NCBI GenBank assembly: GCA_026225295.1
Contig: JAMFSN010000332.1
Coordinates: forward strand, 1 to 47,009
DNA from: Frankia alni
GTDB taxonomy: Bacteria; Actinomycetota; Actinomycetes; Frankiales; Frankiaceae
DNA: 47,009 bases
Direction of reading: 5' to 3'
The notes below the pieces were generated by a model. It was given only the letters and a program-made list of their open reading frames with translations, did not search any database and was not told where the DNA came from. Below, in pieces: positions 8,202-16,422 of this stretch (position 1 is its first letter; every line of letters starts with the position of its first letter). Made by a program: the position numbers and the translations under genes.

Positions 8202-9800
8202 GTGGCCGACACCGAAGCCCTGCCAGCATCCACCGACCCGGACCCCGCCCCCCGGGACGCCTGCGGCGTCTTTGGCGTCTGGGCACCCGACGAAGAGGTC
8301 TCGAAGCTCGCGTACTACGGCATCTATGCGCTGCAGCACCGCGGCCAGGAAGCCGCCGGGATAGCGGTCGCGGACGGCCGTTCGATTCTCGTCTACAAGG
8401 ATCTCGGGCTGGTCGCCCAGGTCTTCGACGAGATCACCCTGGGCAGTCTGCAGGGTCATCTGGCCGTCGGCCACACCCGGTACTCGACGACCGGGTCCTG
8501 CACCTGGGAGAACGCCCAGCCGTCCTACCGTTCGTCGCCCGCCTTCGGGGACGTCGCCCTCGGGCACAACGGCAACCTGACCAACACCGCCGAGCTGGCC
8601 GCTCGGCTCGCCTCGGGTCCGGGCGACCCGATGGGTTCGACCACCGACTCCGACCTCATCACCGCGATGTTGGCCGCTCACCCCGGGCCGACCCTGACCG
8701 ACGCGGCGGCCGACGTCCTGTCCCTGCTGCGGGGGGCTTTCTCCCTGGTCTTCTGCGACAGCTCGACCCTCTACGCGGCGCGCGACCCGCACGGGGTCCG
8801 CCCACTGGTGCTCGGCCGGCTGATCTCCGAAGGGATAGAAACGGGCTGGGTGGTGGCCAGTGAGACGGCCGCCCTCGACATCGTCGGGGCCCGGTTCATC
8901 CGCGAGGTCGACCCGGGCGAGCTGGTGACGATCGACGCCGACGGCGTCCGGTCGCGGCACTTCGCCCCGGTCACCCGGCACGGCTGCCTGTTCGAATACG
9001 TCTACCTGGCCCGCCCGGACACGACCATTGCCGGCCGGTCGGTCAACGCGACCCGGGTCGAGGTCGGTCGGGTGCTGGCCCGGGAAGCGCCGGCCGTCGC
9101 CGACCTGGTCATTCCGGTCCCGCAGTCCGGAGTGCCGGCCGCGGTCGGGTTCGCCGAGGCCAGCGGGATCCCCTACGGCGACGGACTGGTCAAGAACCCC
9201 TACGTGGGGCGGACCTTCATCCAGCCGTCGCAGACGATCCGGCAGCTGGGGATCCGGTTGAAGCTCAACCCCCTGCGGGATGTGATCGCCGGCCGGCGCC
9301 TGGTGGTCGTCGACGACTCGATCGTGCGCGGCAACACCCAGCAGGCCCTGGTCAAAATGCTGCGGGAGGCCGGCGCGACCGAGGTGCACGTGCGCATCTC
9401 GTCCCCCCCGGTGCGCTGGCCGTGCTTCTACGGCATCGACTTCGCCAGCCGCGCGGAACTGATCGCCAATGGGCTCGGGGTGGAACAGATCCGGGCCCTG
9501 CTGGGCGCCGACTCGCTGTCCTACGTCTCATTGGACGGACTGGTCGCCGCGTCCCGGCAGCCGGCCGACGAGTTGTGCCGGGCCTGCTTCGACGGGATCT
9601 ACCCGGTGCCGCTGCCGGCCGTCGGGCACCAGGGCAAGTACCTGCTCGAGGGGCTCGGCCGGGAGGTCACCGGCGGGATGAACGGCGGGGACCCGTCGCC
9701 CGACGATCTGGTGGTGCTCAGCGACCTGGACCCGCTCGGTGAGGTCAGCGTCGAGGAATTCCTGGTCGACGGCCAGCCGGCCGGCTTCCTGCGACCGTGA
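8202..9800 (+). CDS. purF: Amidophosphoribosyltransferase
   Basis: Catalyses the first committed step of de novo purine synthesis: PRPP plus glutamine to 5-phosphoribosylamine. About 532 residues from GTG 8202, which follows a GGAGGAG site; a longer frame opens at 8178. The N-terminal nucleophile is Cys21 in DACGVFGVW, preceded by a 20-residue propeptide, as in the Bacillus-type enzyme that is self-processed. The glutaminase half is followed by the PRPP-binding motif VVVDDSIVRGNT (about 368-379). Cysteines in RHGCLFEY, RWPCFYG and CRACF match the four ligands of the [4Fe-4S] cluster of this class. It overlaps purM by four bases (GTGA), implying coupled translation. Phased repeats upstream may regulate it. 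Confidence 0.97.
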   Translation: MADTEALPASTDPDPAPRDACGVFGVWAPDEEVSKLAYYGIYALQHRGQEAAGIAVADGRSILVYKDLGLVAQVFDEITLGSLQGHLAVGHTRYSTTGSCTWENAQPSYRSSPAFGDVALGHNGNLTNTAELAARLASGPGDPMGSTTDSDLITAMLAAHPGPTLTDAAADVLSLLRGAFSLVFCDSSTLYAARDPHGVRPLVLGRLISEGIETGWVVASETAALDIVGARFIREVDPGELVTIDADGVRSRHFAPVTRHGCLFEYVYLARPDTTIAGRSVNATRVEVGRVLAREAPAVADLVIPVPQSGVPAAVGFAEASGIPYGDGLVKNPYVGRTFIQPSQTIRQLGIRLKLNPLRDVIAGRRLVVVDDSIVRGNTQQALVKMLREAGATEVHVRISSPPVRWPCFYGIDFASRAELIANGLGVEQIRALLGADSLSYVSLDGLVAASRQPADELCRACFDGIYPVPLPAVGHQGKYLLEGLGREVTGGMNGGDPSPDDLVVLSDLDPLGEVSVEEFLVDGQPAGFLRP

Positions 9801-10930
9801 CCGCGGACGCCGACGCGCCGGTCGACTACCGGGCCGCCGGGGTCGACGTCGACGCCGGTGAGCGGGCCGTCGAACTCATGCGGGCCAGTGTGGCGCGGAC
9901 CCGGCGGCCGGAGGTGGTCGGCGGGCTGGGCGGCTTCGCCGGGTTGTTCGCGCTGGATCCGGGCCGGTACCGGGCGCCCCTGCTCGCGTCGTCCACCGAC
10001 GGCGTCGGTACCAAGATCGCCATTGCCCGGGCGTTGGACGTGCACGACACGATCGGGCTCGATCTGGTCGGCATGGTCGTCGACGACCTGGTCGTCTGCG
10101 GGGCCGAGCCGCTGTTCCTGCTCGACTACATCGCGTGCGGCGCGCTGGTCCCGGAACGCGTCGCGGCGATCGTGACCGGCATCGCCGCCGGCTGCGAGCA
10201 GGCCGGCTGTGCCCTGGTCGGCGGGGAGACCGCGGAGCATCCCGGGTTGATGGCCCCTGACGACTACGACGTGGCCGGGACCGGGATCGGGGTCGTCGAG
10301 GCGGACGCGGTGCTCGGGCCGGAACGGGTCCGGTCCGGCGACGCCCTCATCGCGATGGCTTCCTCGGGGCTGCACTCGAACGGGTACTCGCTGGTCCGCC
10401 ACGCGTTGTTCGGTCCGGTCGAGGCCGGCCGGCCGGGGGGGCTGTCGGTGGCGGCGCGGGCCAGCCTGGACGCGGTCGTCCCGGAACTCGGCGGGACCCT
10501 CGGCGAGGCGCTGCTGACGCCGACCCGGATCTACGCCCGCGACTGCCTGGCGCTGGCCGCCGCCGGTGGGGTGCGCACGTTCGCGCACATCACCGGGGGT
10601 GGACTGGCGGCCAACCTGGCCCGGGTCATACCGGCCGGCCGGCTCGCGACGGTTGAGCGGCGGACCTGGACGCGGTCCCCGATCTTCGACTACGTGGCCG
10701 CCCGCGGTGGCGTGCCGTCGGACGCCGTGGAGGCCACCTTCAACCTGGGGGTCGGGATGATCGCCGTGGTCGCGCCCGAAAGCGCCGCGGCCGCTGTGGC
10801 GCTGCTCGGCGAGCGCGGAGTGCCGGCCTGGGTGGCGGGCGACGTCGCGGCGGAGCCGGACGCCGGTGAAGGCGCGGCCGATGATGCCGGGCCGGGACGG
10901 GCGCGGCTGGTGGGAAGGCACGCGGGCTGA
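9797..10930 (+). CDS. purM: Phosphoribosylformylglycinamidine cyclo-ligase
   Basis: Converts FGAM to 5-aminoimidazole ribonucleotide using ATP (AIR synthetase, fifth step of IMP synthesis). 377 residues, slightly longer than usual because of an acidic/Gly-rich C-terminal tail. The hallmark ATP/substrate loop STDGVGTK is at 66-73; the PurM-type core continues with DLVGMVVDDLVVCGAEPLF, ALVGGETAEHPG and HITGGGLAANLAR. GTG start overlaps the purF stop by four bases, so the two form one operon. The usual actinobacterial neighbour DUF3073 is not adjacent here but about 7 kb downstream, beyond an insert of four genes. Confidence 0.97.
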   Translation: MTADADAPVDYRAAGVDVDAGERAVELMRASVARTRRPEVVGGLGGFAGLFALDPGRYRAPLLASSTDGVGTKIAIARALDVHDTIGLDLVGMVVDDLVVCGAEPLFLLDYIACGALVPERVAAIVTGIAAGCEQAGCALVGGETAEHPGLMAPDDYDVAGTGIGVVEADAVLGPERVRSGDALIAMASSGLHSNGYSLVRHALFGPVEAGRPGGLSVAARASLDAVVPELGGTLGEALLTPTRIYARDCLALAAAGGVRTFAHITGGGLAANLARVIPAGRLATVERRTWTRSPIFDYVAARGGVPSDAVEATFNLGVGMIAVVAPESAAAAVALLGERGVPAWVAGDVAAEPDAGEGAADDAGPGRARLVGRHAG

Positions 10931-11019
10931 GTCGCTCGTCCACCCACTGGTCACCGTGGGTGTCGGTCGCCGCCCGTCGGAACCGGTCGCCGGGGGGTGG
11001 CCTAGGTTCGGGCGCTGTG

Positions 11020-12174
11020 ATGGGCATCCGGGGCCGGTGGACGGTCCGGAGCCTGTCCGCCCGAGCCGCGCTCGTCCTCGTCGTCGGATTCGCGGGCGTC
11101 GGATTCGCGGGCGTCGGATTCGCGGGCGCGACCGCGGCGGGTGCGCACGCCGCGCCGCCGGCCCCGGTCGCGGCCGCGGCCGGGGCCGGGGCGACCTCGG
11201 GAGCGGGGTGGGCGCCGGAGTGGCGGGCCACCTTCGCGGCCGGATCCCTACCGGCCGGCTGCCGGCCCTACAACGGCCCGTACGGCGGCGGGGCCAGTTA
11301 CTGGACGCCCGCCGACGTCGTCGTGTCCGGCGGGCTGCTGCGGCTGGTCACGCGCCGTGAAGCGGTCGGCGGCAAGCAGTACACGACCGGAGCGATCGGC
11401 TGCCAGAGCCGGCCCCAGACGTACGGCCGGTGGACCGTGCGGGCCCGCATCCCGCGCGGGCGGGGCATCGACAGCGGCTTCTCGCTCTGGCCGACCACCG
11501 GCGGTGAGGGGAGCTGGTCGGGGGTCGAGCTGCTCGCGCCCGGCCCGGAAACGGCCTACGTCACGAACGGCTACGGCGGCGGGACCATCCGCGCGAACAG
11601 CGTCGGGACCTTTTCCGACGCCTTCCACACCTACGTGCTGACCTGGACGCCGACGGGTGTTTCCCTGACGGTCGACGGTCGGGTGCTCTACCGCGGGCCG
11701 CAGTCCTACGCCGGGCCGCGCTGGCTGGCCATCCAGGTCAACAACGGCGACGCGCTGACCGGCGTGCCCGACGCGGCCACGCCGCTGCCGGCCGAGTTCC
11801 AGATCGCCGGCATCACCGTCGAGCGGTACCGGCCCGGATCGGCCGCCCCCGCGTCGTCCCGGCCGGCGGCCGCCGCGCCCGGGGCGACCGGAGCGGGTGC
11901 TGGGCCCGGGGCCCTGGTCGCCCTGCTGACCGCCGACGGCGCCCACCCGGCCGTGACCGGCCCGCCGGCGGTGGGCGCCCACCCGGTCGGTGCCCAGGCG
12001 GTCGCGTCGCCGTCGACGGTCCCGGCGACCCGGCACGGCTCCGGAACCGGCCGCCGGGTGCTCGGCATCGCAGCCCTGGTTGCGCTGGTGGCCGCCGCGC
12101 TTACCGCCGGCCTGTGGGCGTTGCTGCGGCGCCGCCATCCGAGCCTGTTGCCGCACCACAAACGACCCGACTGA
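11020..12174 (+). CDS. Secreted, membrane-anchored GH16-fold protein lacking catalytic acids
   Basis: About 384 residues. A signal peptide (about residues 1-43) contains three VGFAG repeats. Residues about 65-280 match a GH16 jelly-roll (YGRWTVRARIPRGRGIDSGFSLWP; FHTYVLTWTPTGVSLTVDG). A low-complexity Ala/Pro/Gly linker follows, then a C-terminal membrane helix (GIAALVALVAAALTAGLWALL) and a basic tail, so the domain is probably tethered outside the cell. At the place of the GH16 catalytic motif ExDxxE the sequence reads SWSGVELLAPG: both catalytic Glu positions appear to be Gly and Ala. It may bind rather than cut glycans. GTG 11017 or ATG 11020 may start the protein; a TAGGTT hexamer sits 8 nt before 11017. 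Confidence 0.75.
   Translation: MGIRGRWTVRSLSARAALVLVVGFAGVGFAGVGFAGATAAGAHAAPPAPVAAAAGAGATSGAGWAPEWRATFAAGSLPAGCRPYNGPYGGGASYWTPADVVVSGGLLRLVTRREAVGGKQYTTGAIGCQSRPQTYGRWTVRARIPRGRGIDSGFSLWPTTGGEGSWSGVELLAPGPETAYVTNGYGGGTIRANSVGTFSDAFHTYVLTWTPTGVSLTVDGRVLYRGPQSYAGPRWLAIQVNNGDALTGVPDAATPLPAEFQIAGITVERYRPGSAAPASSRPAAAAPGATGAGAGPGALVALLTADGAHPAVTGPPAVGAHPVGAQAVASPSTVPATRHGSGTGRRVLGIAALVALVAAALTAGLWALLRRRHPSLLPHHKRPD
11083..11127. repeat. 15-bp tandem repeat x3 in signal-peptide region
   Basis: Three identical copies of GTCGGATTCGCGGGC at 11083-11097, 11098-11112 and 11113-11127 encode the VGFAG repeats in the hydrophobic core of the signal peptide of the GH16-fold protein. Confidence 0.9.
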
Positions 12175-12186
12175 CGAGCCCGGCCG

Positions 12187-13272
12187 CTACGGGGCGGTGA
12201 CCAGCGAAGCGACGCCCGACCCGCGCACATAGGACGGCAGCGCGCGCAGCTGCGTCCCGTCGCCCTTGAGGTAGTCGTCGAGGAAGCTGATGATCGAATG
12301 CTCCAGGACGGCGGCCGCCGGCGGCGCGAAGATCGAATTGTGATTGGCGCCGTGGAGCGTGACGAAGTACCGCGGCCCGGGCAGGGTGTCGAACGCCCGC
12401 TGGCTGTCGGCGATCGGCACGGTCGGGTCCCGGTCGCCGTGCAGCAGCAGCAGCGGGACGGGCGGGGCCCCGGCGAACGTGCCGGAGAACGGGACCAGGA
12501 CGCCGGCCATCGAGATCACCGCCTTCACCCGGGCGTCGCGGCAGCAGGACAGATAGGCGGCGGCCAGGGTGGTCGCCGCGCCGAGCGAATGGCCGGCGAT
12601 CGCGACGCAGCTCTCCGCCAGGTGCCCGGCCAGCGGGGTACCGGTCTGCCGGTCGAGGGCGGTCGTCGAGGTGATGACGAAGGAGACGTCGGCCGGCTGG
12701 TTCGGCAGGTCGAAGATGTTCCCGGTCGGGCCGCTGCTGAGCGGGAAGGTCGGGGTGGCGACGACGTAGCCGGCCCGGACGAAGGGCTCGGACAAGGTGG
12801 CGGCCACGGAACCGTTGGCGGTGACCCCGTGGGACAACACGATCAGCGGGAACCGGCCCGGGGCGGCCGGTGCGTCGGGGGTGGCGGGCGCGGCGGTGGC
12901 GGTCGATCCGGTGCGGGCCGTGGGGTAGCTGATGGTGACCGGGATGGTGCGGGTCGGCTTGCGCGGCAGATGTCGGGTCGCGTCGGCGTTGGTCGGTCGG
13001 GACCGGTCGACGAACGTGGTGGTGATCCGGCCGACGCCGTATCCGCCGGCCACCGACGCCGCGGGATCACCGGCGGGCAGGCACCCGCTCCGGGCCGCCG
13101 CCGCACCGCTGGCGGCCGTCCGGCTGGCGGGCGCCGATGTCCGGGGCGTGCCGACGGAGGAGCCCGCCGAGCAGCCGGCCGCCAGCGTGGCACCGAGCGC
13201 GATCAGGCCGCCGCCCACCACGAGTCTGGTCCGGCCGTACCGGTTCCTGCGTGAGCTTTGGTAGACCGACAT
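12187..13272 (-). CDS. Alpha/beta hydrolase lipoprotein
   Basis: 361 residues. The N-terminus is a lipoprotein signal (basic start, hydrophobic core LVVGGGLIALGATLAAGC with lipobox LAAGC), so the enzyme is probably tethered to the outer face of the membrane. The catalytic machinery is visible: nucleophile elbow GHSLGAAT, Asp in LLHGDRDPTVP and His in LHGANHNSIF. It resembles the chlorophyllase/PAF-acetylhydrolase/polyester-hydrolase-like branch of the superfamily, with the conserved LIVLSHG oxyanion strand. The substrate is unknown; an ester is expected. It is convergent with the GH16-fold gene and upstream of nothing on its strand in close range. Confidence 0.85.
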   Translation of the reverse strand: MSVYQSSRRNRYGRTRLVVGGGLIALGATLAAGCSAGSSVGTPRTSAPASRTAASGAAAARSGCLPAGDPAASVAGGYGVGRITTTFVDRSRPTNADATRHLPRKPTRTIPVTISYPTARTGSTATAAPATPDAPAAPGRFPLIVLSHGVTANGSVAATLSEPFVRAGYVVATPTFPLSSGPTGNIFDLPNQPADVSFVITSTTALDRQTGTPLAGHLAESCVAIAGHSLGAATTLAAAYLSCCRDARVKAVISMAGVLVPFSGTFAGAPPVPLLLLHGDRDPTVPIADSQRAFDTLPGPRYFVTLHGANHNSIFAPPAAAVLEHSIISFLDDYLKGDGTQLRALPSYVRGSGVASLVTAP

Positions 13273-13371
13273 CCGAGGATCATCGGGCGTGCGGGCCGAT
13301 TCGTCACCAGGTACCGGCCAGATCGGACCACCGGCCCCGGTTCCCGGCGCCGGTGGGCGCGGTCCGGCGGT

Positions 13372-15900
13372 CTAGCCCGTGGCGGGCCGGCGGGGGTGCA
13401 GCGGCAGGATGCGGGCGTCGGGGCCCCGGTCGGTACGCACGGTGTTGGCCTCGTGGTCGAACCAGTCGGTGAGCGCGGCCAGCGGCATGGCCCCCCCGAT
13501 GTGCAGGCCCTGGCCGAAGTCGCAGTGCAGCGCGGCGAGCGCCTCGAGGAGATCCTGGCTCTCGATGCCCTCGGCGACGACCGTCAGCCCCAGACTGTGC
13601 GCGAGCTGGATGGTCGCGGCGACGATCGCGGCGTCACTGCGTTCCAGCAGCAGCCGTTGGACGAAGCCCCGGTCCACCTTGACCTCGTGCAGGACGCACC
13701 GCTGCAGCAACGTCAGGGATGAGTAGCCGGTGCCGAAGTCGTCCACCGCGATCCGGACGCCGATCTCGGACAGCGACACCAGGAGCTGCTTGGCGGTGTC
13801 CGGATCGGCCATCATCGCGGTCTCGGTGATTTCCAACGTCAGCGCCGGCGCTGGGATCTTGTAGGTCAGCAGGAGCTGCGCGACCTCGCCGGGCAGGTCG
13901 GTGTTGAGCAGGTTGCGGGCCGACAGGTTGACCGAAACGCCGACGTCATAGCCGGCCTCGCGCCAGCCGGCGCACGCCTCGAGCGCCTGGCGCAGGATCG
14001 CGCGGGTGAACTCCTGGACGAAGCCGGACTGTTCGACGGCGGGCACGAACGTCTCGGGGGTCAGCAGGCCGCGGACCGGGTGGATCCAGCGGACCAGCGC
14101 CTCGACCCCGGTCACCCGGCCGGTCCGGAGCTCGGTCTGCGGCTGGTAGTAGAGCACCAGCTGGCCCTCGTCGATCGCCGGCCGTAGCTCGGCGACCAGC
14201 GCCAGGCGGTCCAACGTGGAGTCGTCGCGGCTGGCCTTGTACCGCTGCCACCGCGGGTGCGAACCCTTCGCCTTGTACATCGCGATGTCCGCCCGGGAGA
14301 GCAGTTCCTCGACGTTCCGGCCGTCCTCGGGGTAGAGCGCCACGCCGACGGAGCCCTCGACGGCGAGCCGCAGACCGTCCACCTCGACTGGTCGGGCCAG
14401 TACCTCGGCCAGGTCGGCCGCGACCGATTCGGCCTGGGCGGCGTGGTCGATCCCGGTGACCAGGACCGCGAATTCGTCGCCGCCGAGGCGGGTCACGACG
14501 TCGCCGGTCCGGACGCTGTCCCGCAGCCGGTGCGCGACGCCCCGCAGGAGCCGGTCGCCGGCACTGTGTCCGAGAGTGTCGTTGACCTCCTTGAACCGGT
14601 CGAGGTCGATCAGCAGGAGGCCGAAGCAGTCGGGCCCTCCGGCGGCCAGCAACTGGCCGGCGTTCTCGAGCAGCAGGCGCCGGTTGCCCAGCCCCGTCAG
14701 GGCGTCGTGGGTGGCTTCATGCTCCTTTTCGACCGCCTGCCGCCGGGCCTGCTCGTACAAACGACCGCGCACGATGGCCGAGGACAGGGTGTGGGCGAAC
14801 GCGGCGAGCACCTGGTCGTCGTGCTCGGTCCACGCGACCGGGCTGGCGAAGGTCAGCTGCAGTTCGCCGATGGGTAGCCGGCCAGCTATCAGCGGCGCGT
14901 TCCGGCCGCTGATGTTGGTGGATCGGGTCCGGTGCCGCAGGGCGGTCAGGCGGGACCGCGCGGCCTCCGGCGCCGGCGGCGGCTTGGGCTCAGCCGACAG
15001 CTCGGCCAGTTCCTCGGCCGAGACCGGGTCGAGCTGGACGTTCACCGTCGTCGCTCCGAAAAGCTGACCAGCCCGCTCGTGGACCCGGGACAGCCCGGTG
15101 CGATCGTCGAAATCGGCGAGATCCTTCGCCGCGGCGTTGAGTTCCCGCCAGTCGTTGCGCTGCTCGACCGACCGTACGTTCGCCCGGTACGCGCTCCACA
15201 TGCCCAGCAGCACCGGTGGTACGACGACCAGGGCGATCGGATTCCAGTGGGCCAGGGCCAGGATCATCACGCCGACCGTCGCGGAGCCGGCCGCCATGGG
15301 AATCCGCCGGGATGTGAAGGCCTCCAGCAGTTGGGTAGGCCACGACAGGCCGGAGGCGGCGCTCACCACGGCCGTCACCGGGATCAGGGTCCAGATGCCG
15401 TAGGCGACGGCGCCCGCGGCCGCGGCCGGATAGCCGGCGGCGGCCGGCAGCGCCGCGGTTCCCCCGATCGCGTGGGCGACCAGGCATCCGAGGCTGACCC
15501 CCACGGCCATCGCCGCGCCGTTGAAGAACGTTTTGATCGGCCCCATCGGCCGGATCGCATAAAGCGCCAGGACCACCGCGGTCACCGTCGGGACCAGCCA
15601 GAAGCCGGGCAGGATGGCCAACGCCAGGACAAAGGTCGCTTCGCCGGTGGCCATCGACACGCGCTGGCCCTGCACACGGATGCGCAGCAGCGGCATCTCG
15701 CCGAGGAAGATCACGCCGGCGGCGGCCGCGAAGGCCGTGACGGACGGAACCGGTCGGCTCGAGGCGATGAGCGACGTGATCGCGATGCAGATCAGCCCGG
15801 CGACGTAGACGGTCGCCACCACGAGGTTGACGTTGCGGGCCCGTGCGGCGATCGGGGAGAGCCCGGCGGGGGCCGGCGTCCTGGGCGGCGCTCCGGACAT
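13372..15900 (-). CDS. Membrane GAF-GGDEF-EAL protein (c-di-GMP synthesis/hydrolysis)
   Basis: 842 residues. Residues about 25-220 hold several membrane helices. A GAF-like region (about 245-400) precedes a diguanylate cyclase domain with an intact GGDEF motif (about residue 471) and an upstream RTGD product-inhibition site. The C-terminal EAL phosphodiesterase domain has VEALVRW, VNLSARNL, EITETAMM, DDFGTGYSS, KVDRGF and AEGIES, so its metal ligands and general base look intact. Both activities are therefore possible; the net direction is unknown. Start ATG 15900 follows GAGGGGCAGG. The 500-bp region upstream has no gene and contains a promoter-like pair, a seven-codon reading frame and a palindrome, suggesting leader-mediated control. 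Confidence 0.93.
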   Translation of the reverse strand: MSGAPPRTPAPAGLSPIAARARNVNLVVATVYVAGLICIAITSLIASSRPVPSVTAFAAAAGVIFLGEMPLLRIRVQGQRVSMATGEATFVLALAILPGFWLVPTVTAVVLALYAIRPMGPIKTFFNGAAMAVGVSLGCLVAHAIGGTAALPAAAGYPAAAAGAVAYGIWTLIPVTAVVSAASGLSWPTQLLEAFTSRRIPMAAGSATVGVMILALAHWNPIALVVVPPVLLGMWSAYRANVRSVEQRNDWRELNAAAKDLADFDDRTGLSRVHERAGQLFGATTVNVQLDPVSAEELAELSAEPKPPPAPEAARSRLTALRHRTRSTNISGRNAPLIAGRLPIGELQLTFASPVAWTEHDDQVLAAFAHTLSSAIVRGRLYEQARRQAVEKEHEATHDALTGLGNRRLLLENAGQLLAAGGPDCFGLLLIDLDRFKEVNDTLGHSAGDRLLRGVAHRLRDSVRTGDVVTRLGGDEFAVLVTGIDHAAQAESVAADLAEVLARPVEVDGLRLAVEGSVGVALYPEDGRNVEELLSRADIAMYKAKGSHPRWQRYKASRDDSTLDRLALVAELRPAIDEGQLVLYYQPQTELRTGRVTGVEALVRWIHPVRGLLTPETFVPAVEQSGFVQEFTRAILRQALEACAGWREAGYDVGVSVNLSARNLLNTDLPGEVAQLLLTYKIPAPALTLEITETAMMADPDTAKQLLVSLSEIGVRIAVDDFGTGYSSLTLLQRCVLHEVKVDRGFVQRLLLERSDAAIVAATIQLAHSLGLTVVAEGIESQDLLEALAALHCDFGQGLHIGGAMPLAALTDWFDHEANTVRTDRGPDARILPLHPRRPATG

Positions 15901-16063
15901 GGGACCTGCCCCTCGCCTCGACGTTCCATCGGGCGGTCAGGTCGTAATCTGCCCCACCCGGATGACCCTGCGTCGTGGGCCCCGGGAGATCCGGATCTGG
16001 TGCGTAGTGGACATCGAACCCAAGGGACCCGAATCAGTATCCCATGGGGCGCGCAGAACGCGG

Positions 16064-16097
16064 CGACAGGGGGCGACCACGTGGTCGTCCCCTGTCG
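16064..16097. promoter_or_regulatory. 34-nt palindrome in GGDEF-EAL leader
   Basis: Halves 16064-16080 and 16081-16097 are complementary over 17 positions except for one G/T pairing, centred on CACGTG. In RNA it would give a long stable hairpin about 165 nt before the GGDEF-EAL start; in DNA it could be an operator. No T tract follows. Confidence 0.5.
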
Positions 16098-16192
16098 TAC
16101 CGGCCTGCCGGAGTGGTTGCTCCGTTGATGGCTCAGATGTCGTTTGTCCCTTTACGATCCTGGCGATTCGAAGGTTTTGTGTCCGAGTGGGT

Positions 16193-16216
16193 TCAGCCCC
16201 AGATCCAGTTGCTCAC
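16193..16216 (-). promoter_or_regulatory. Candidate Trp-rich leader peptide MSNWIWG
   Basis: On the minus strand a near-perfect ribosome site (AAAGGAGG, 16222-16229) is followed at ideal spacing by GTG (16216) and only six more codons, giving MSNWIWG, then TGA. Two of seven codons are Trp. A minus-one slip at the GGGG run would continue the frame as GLNPLGHKTFESPGS before TAA. It may be a regulatory leader peptide for the GGDEF-EAL gene 293 bp downstream, or the broken start of a former small gene. Inferred from sequence only. Confidence 0.35.
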
Positions 16217-16358
16217 GGTACCCTCCTTTCGACGCTTAGTAGTCACCGCGGAGCGCGAGCGTTGTGGTCCGTCGCGGCGTGATGAACAGCGAATCGATTA
16301 CTGGATGTCAGCGATGCGATCGGGTTGCGCGCGCCGCCCGGCTCGTTTCGCTGCTTTC

Positions 16359-16386
16359 AGATTAGCCCGGACGTCACTTAAAGCAA
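16359..16386 (-). promoter_or_regulatory. Promoter-like -35/-10 pair for GGDEF-EAL leader
   Basis: On the minus strand TTGCTT (16381-16386) and TAATCT (16359-16364) are separated by 16 nt, a good match to a vegetative actinobacterial promoter. The predicted transcript would start near 16352 and have a leader of about 450 nt before the GGDEF-EAL gene. Confidence 0.4.
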
Positions 16387-16398
16387 TCCTCTGACTCG

Positions 16399-16422
16399 TT
16401 TCAGTGACTAAGAGTCACGAAA
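16399..16422. terminator. Hairpin over stop codon of MFS gene
   Basis: TTTC-A-GTGACT / AGTCAC-GAAA arms (ten pairs, one bulged A, AAG loop) span the TGA of the MFS gene. No T tract follows, so termination is uncertain. Confidence 0.35.

Larger units (their letters stand above)
15901..16414 (-). other. Long leader / intergenic region of GGDEF-EAL gene
   Basis: 514 bp with visibly lower GC than its surroundings, especially 16130-16400, and no convincing full-length gene on either strand. Listed separately within it are a promoter-like pair (16359-16386), a mini reading frame (16193-16216), a 34-nt palindrome (16064-16097) and a small hairpin at the end of the MFS gene. It could be a 5' leader of about 450 nt, host a small RNA, or contain a decayed small gene. 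Confidence 0.5.

Noticed and set aside
16130-16400. Possible tRNA or known small RNA in the lower-GC region
   Set aside because: No cloverleaf or T-loop GGTTCRANYCC pattern and no match to a known RNA family was recognised by eye.
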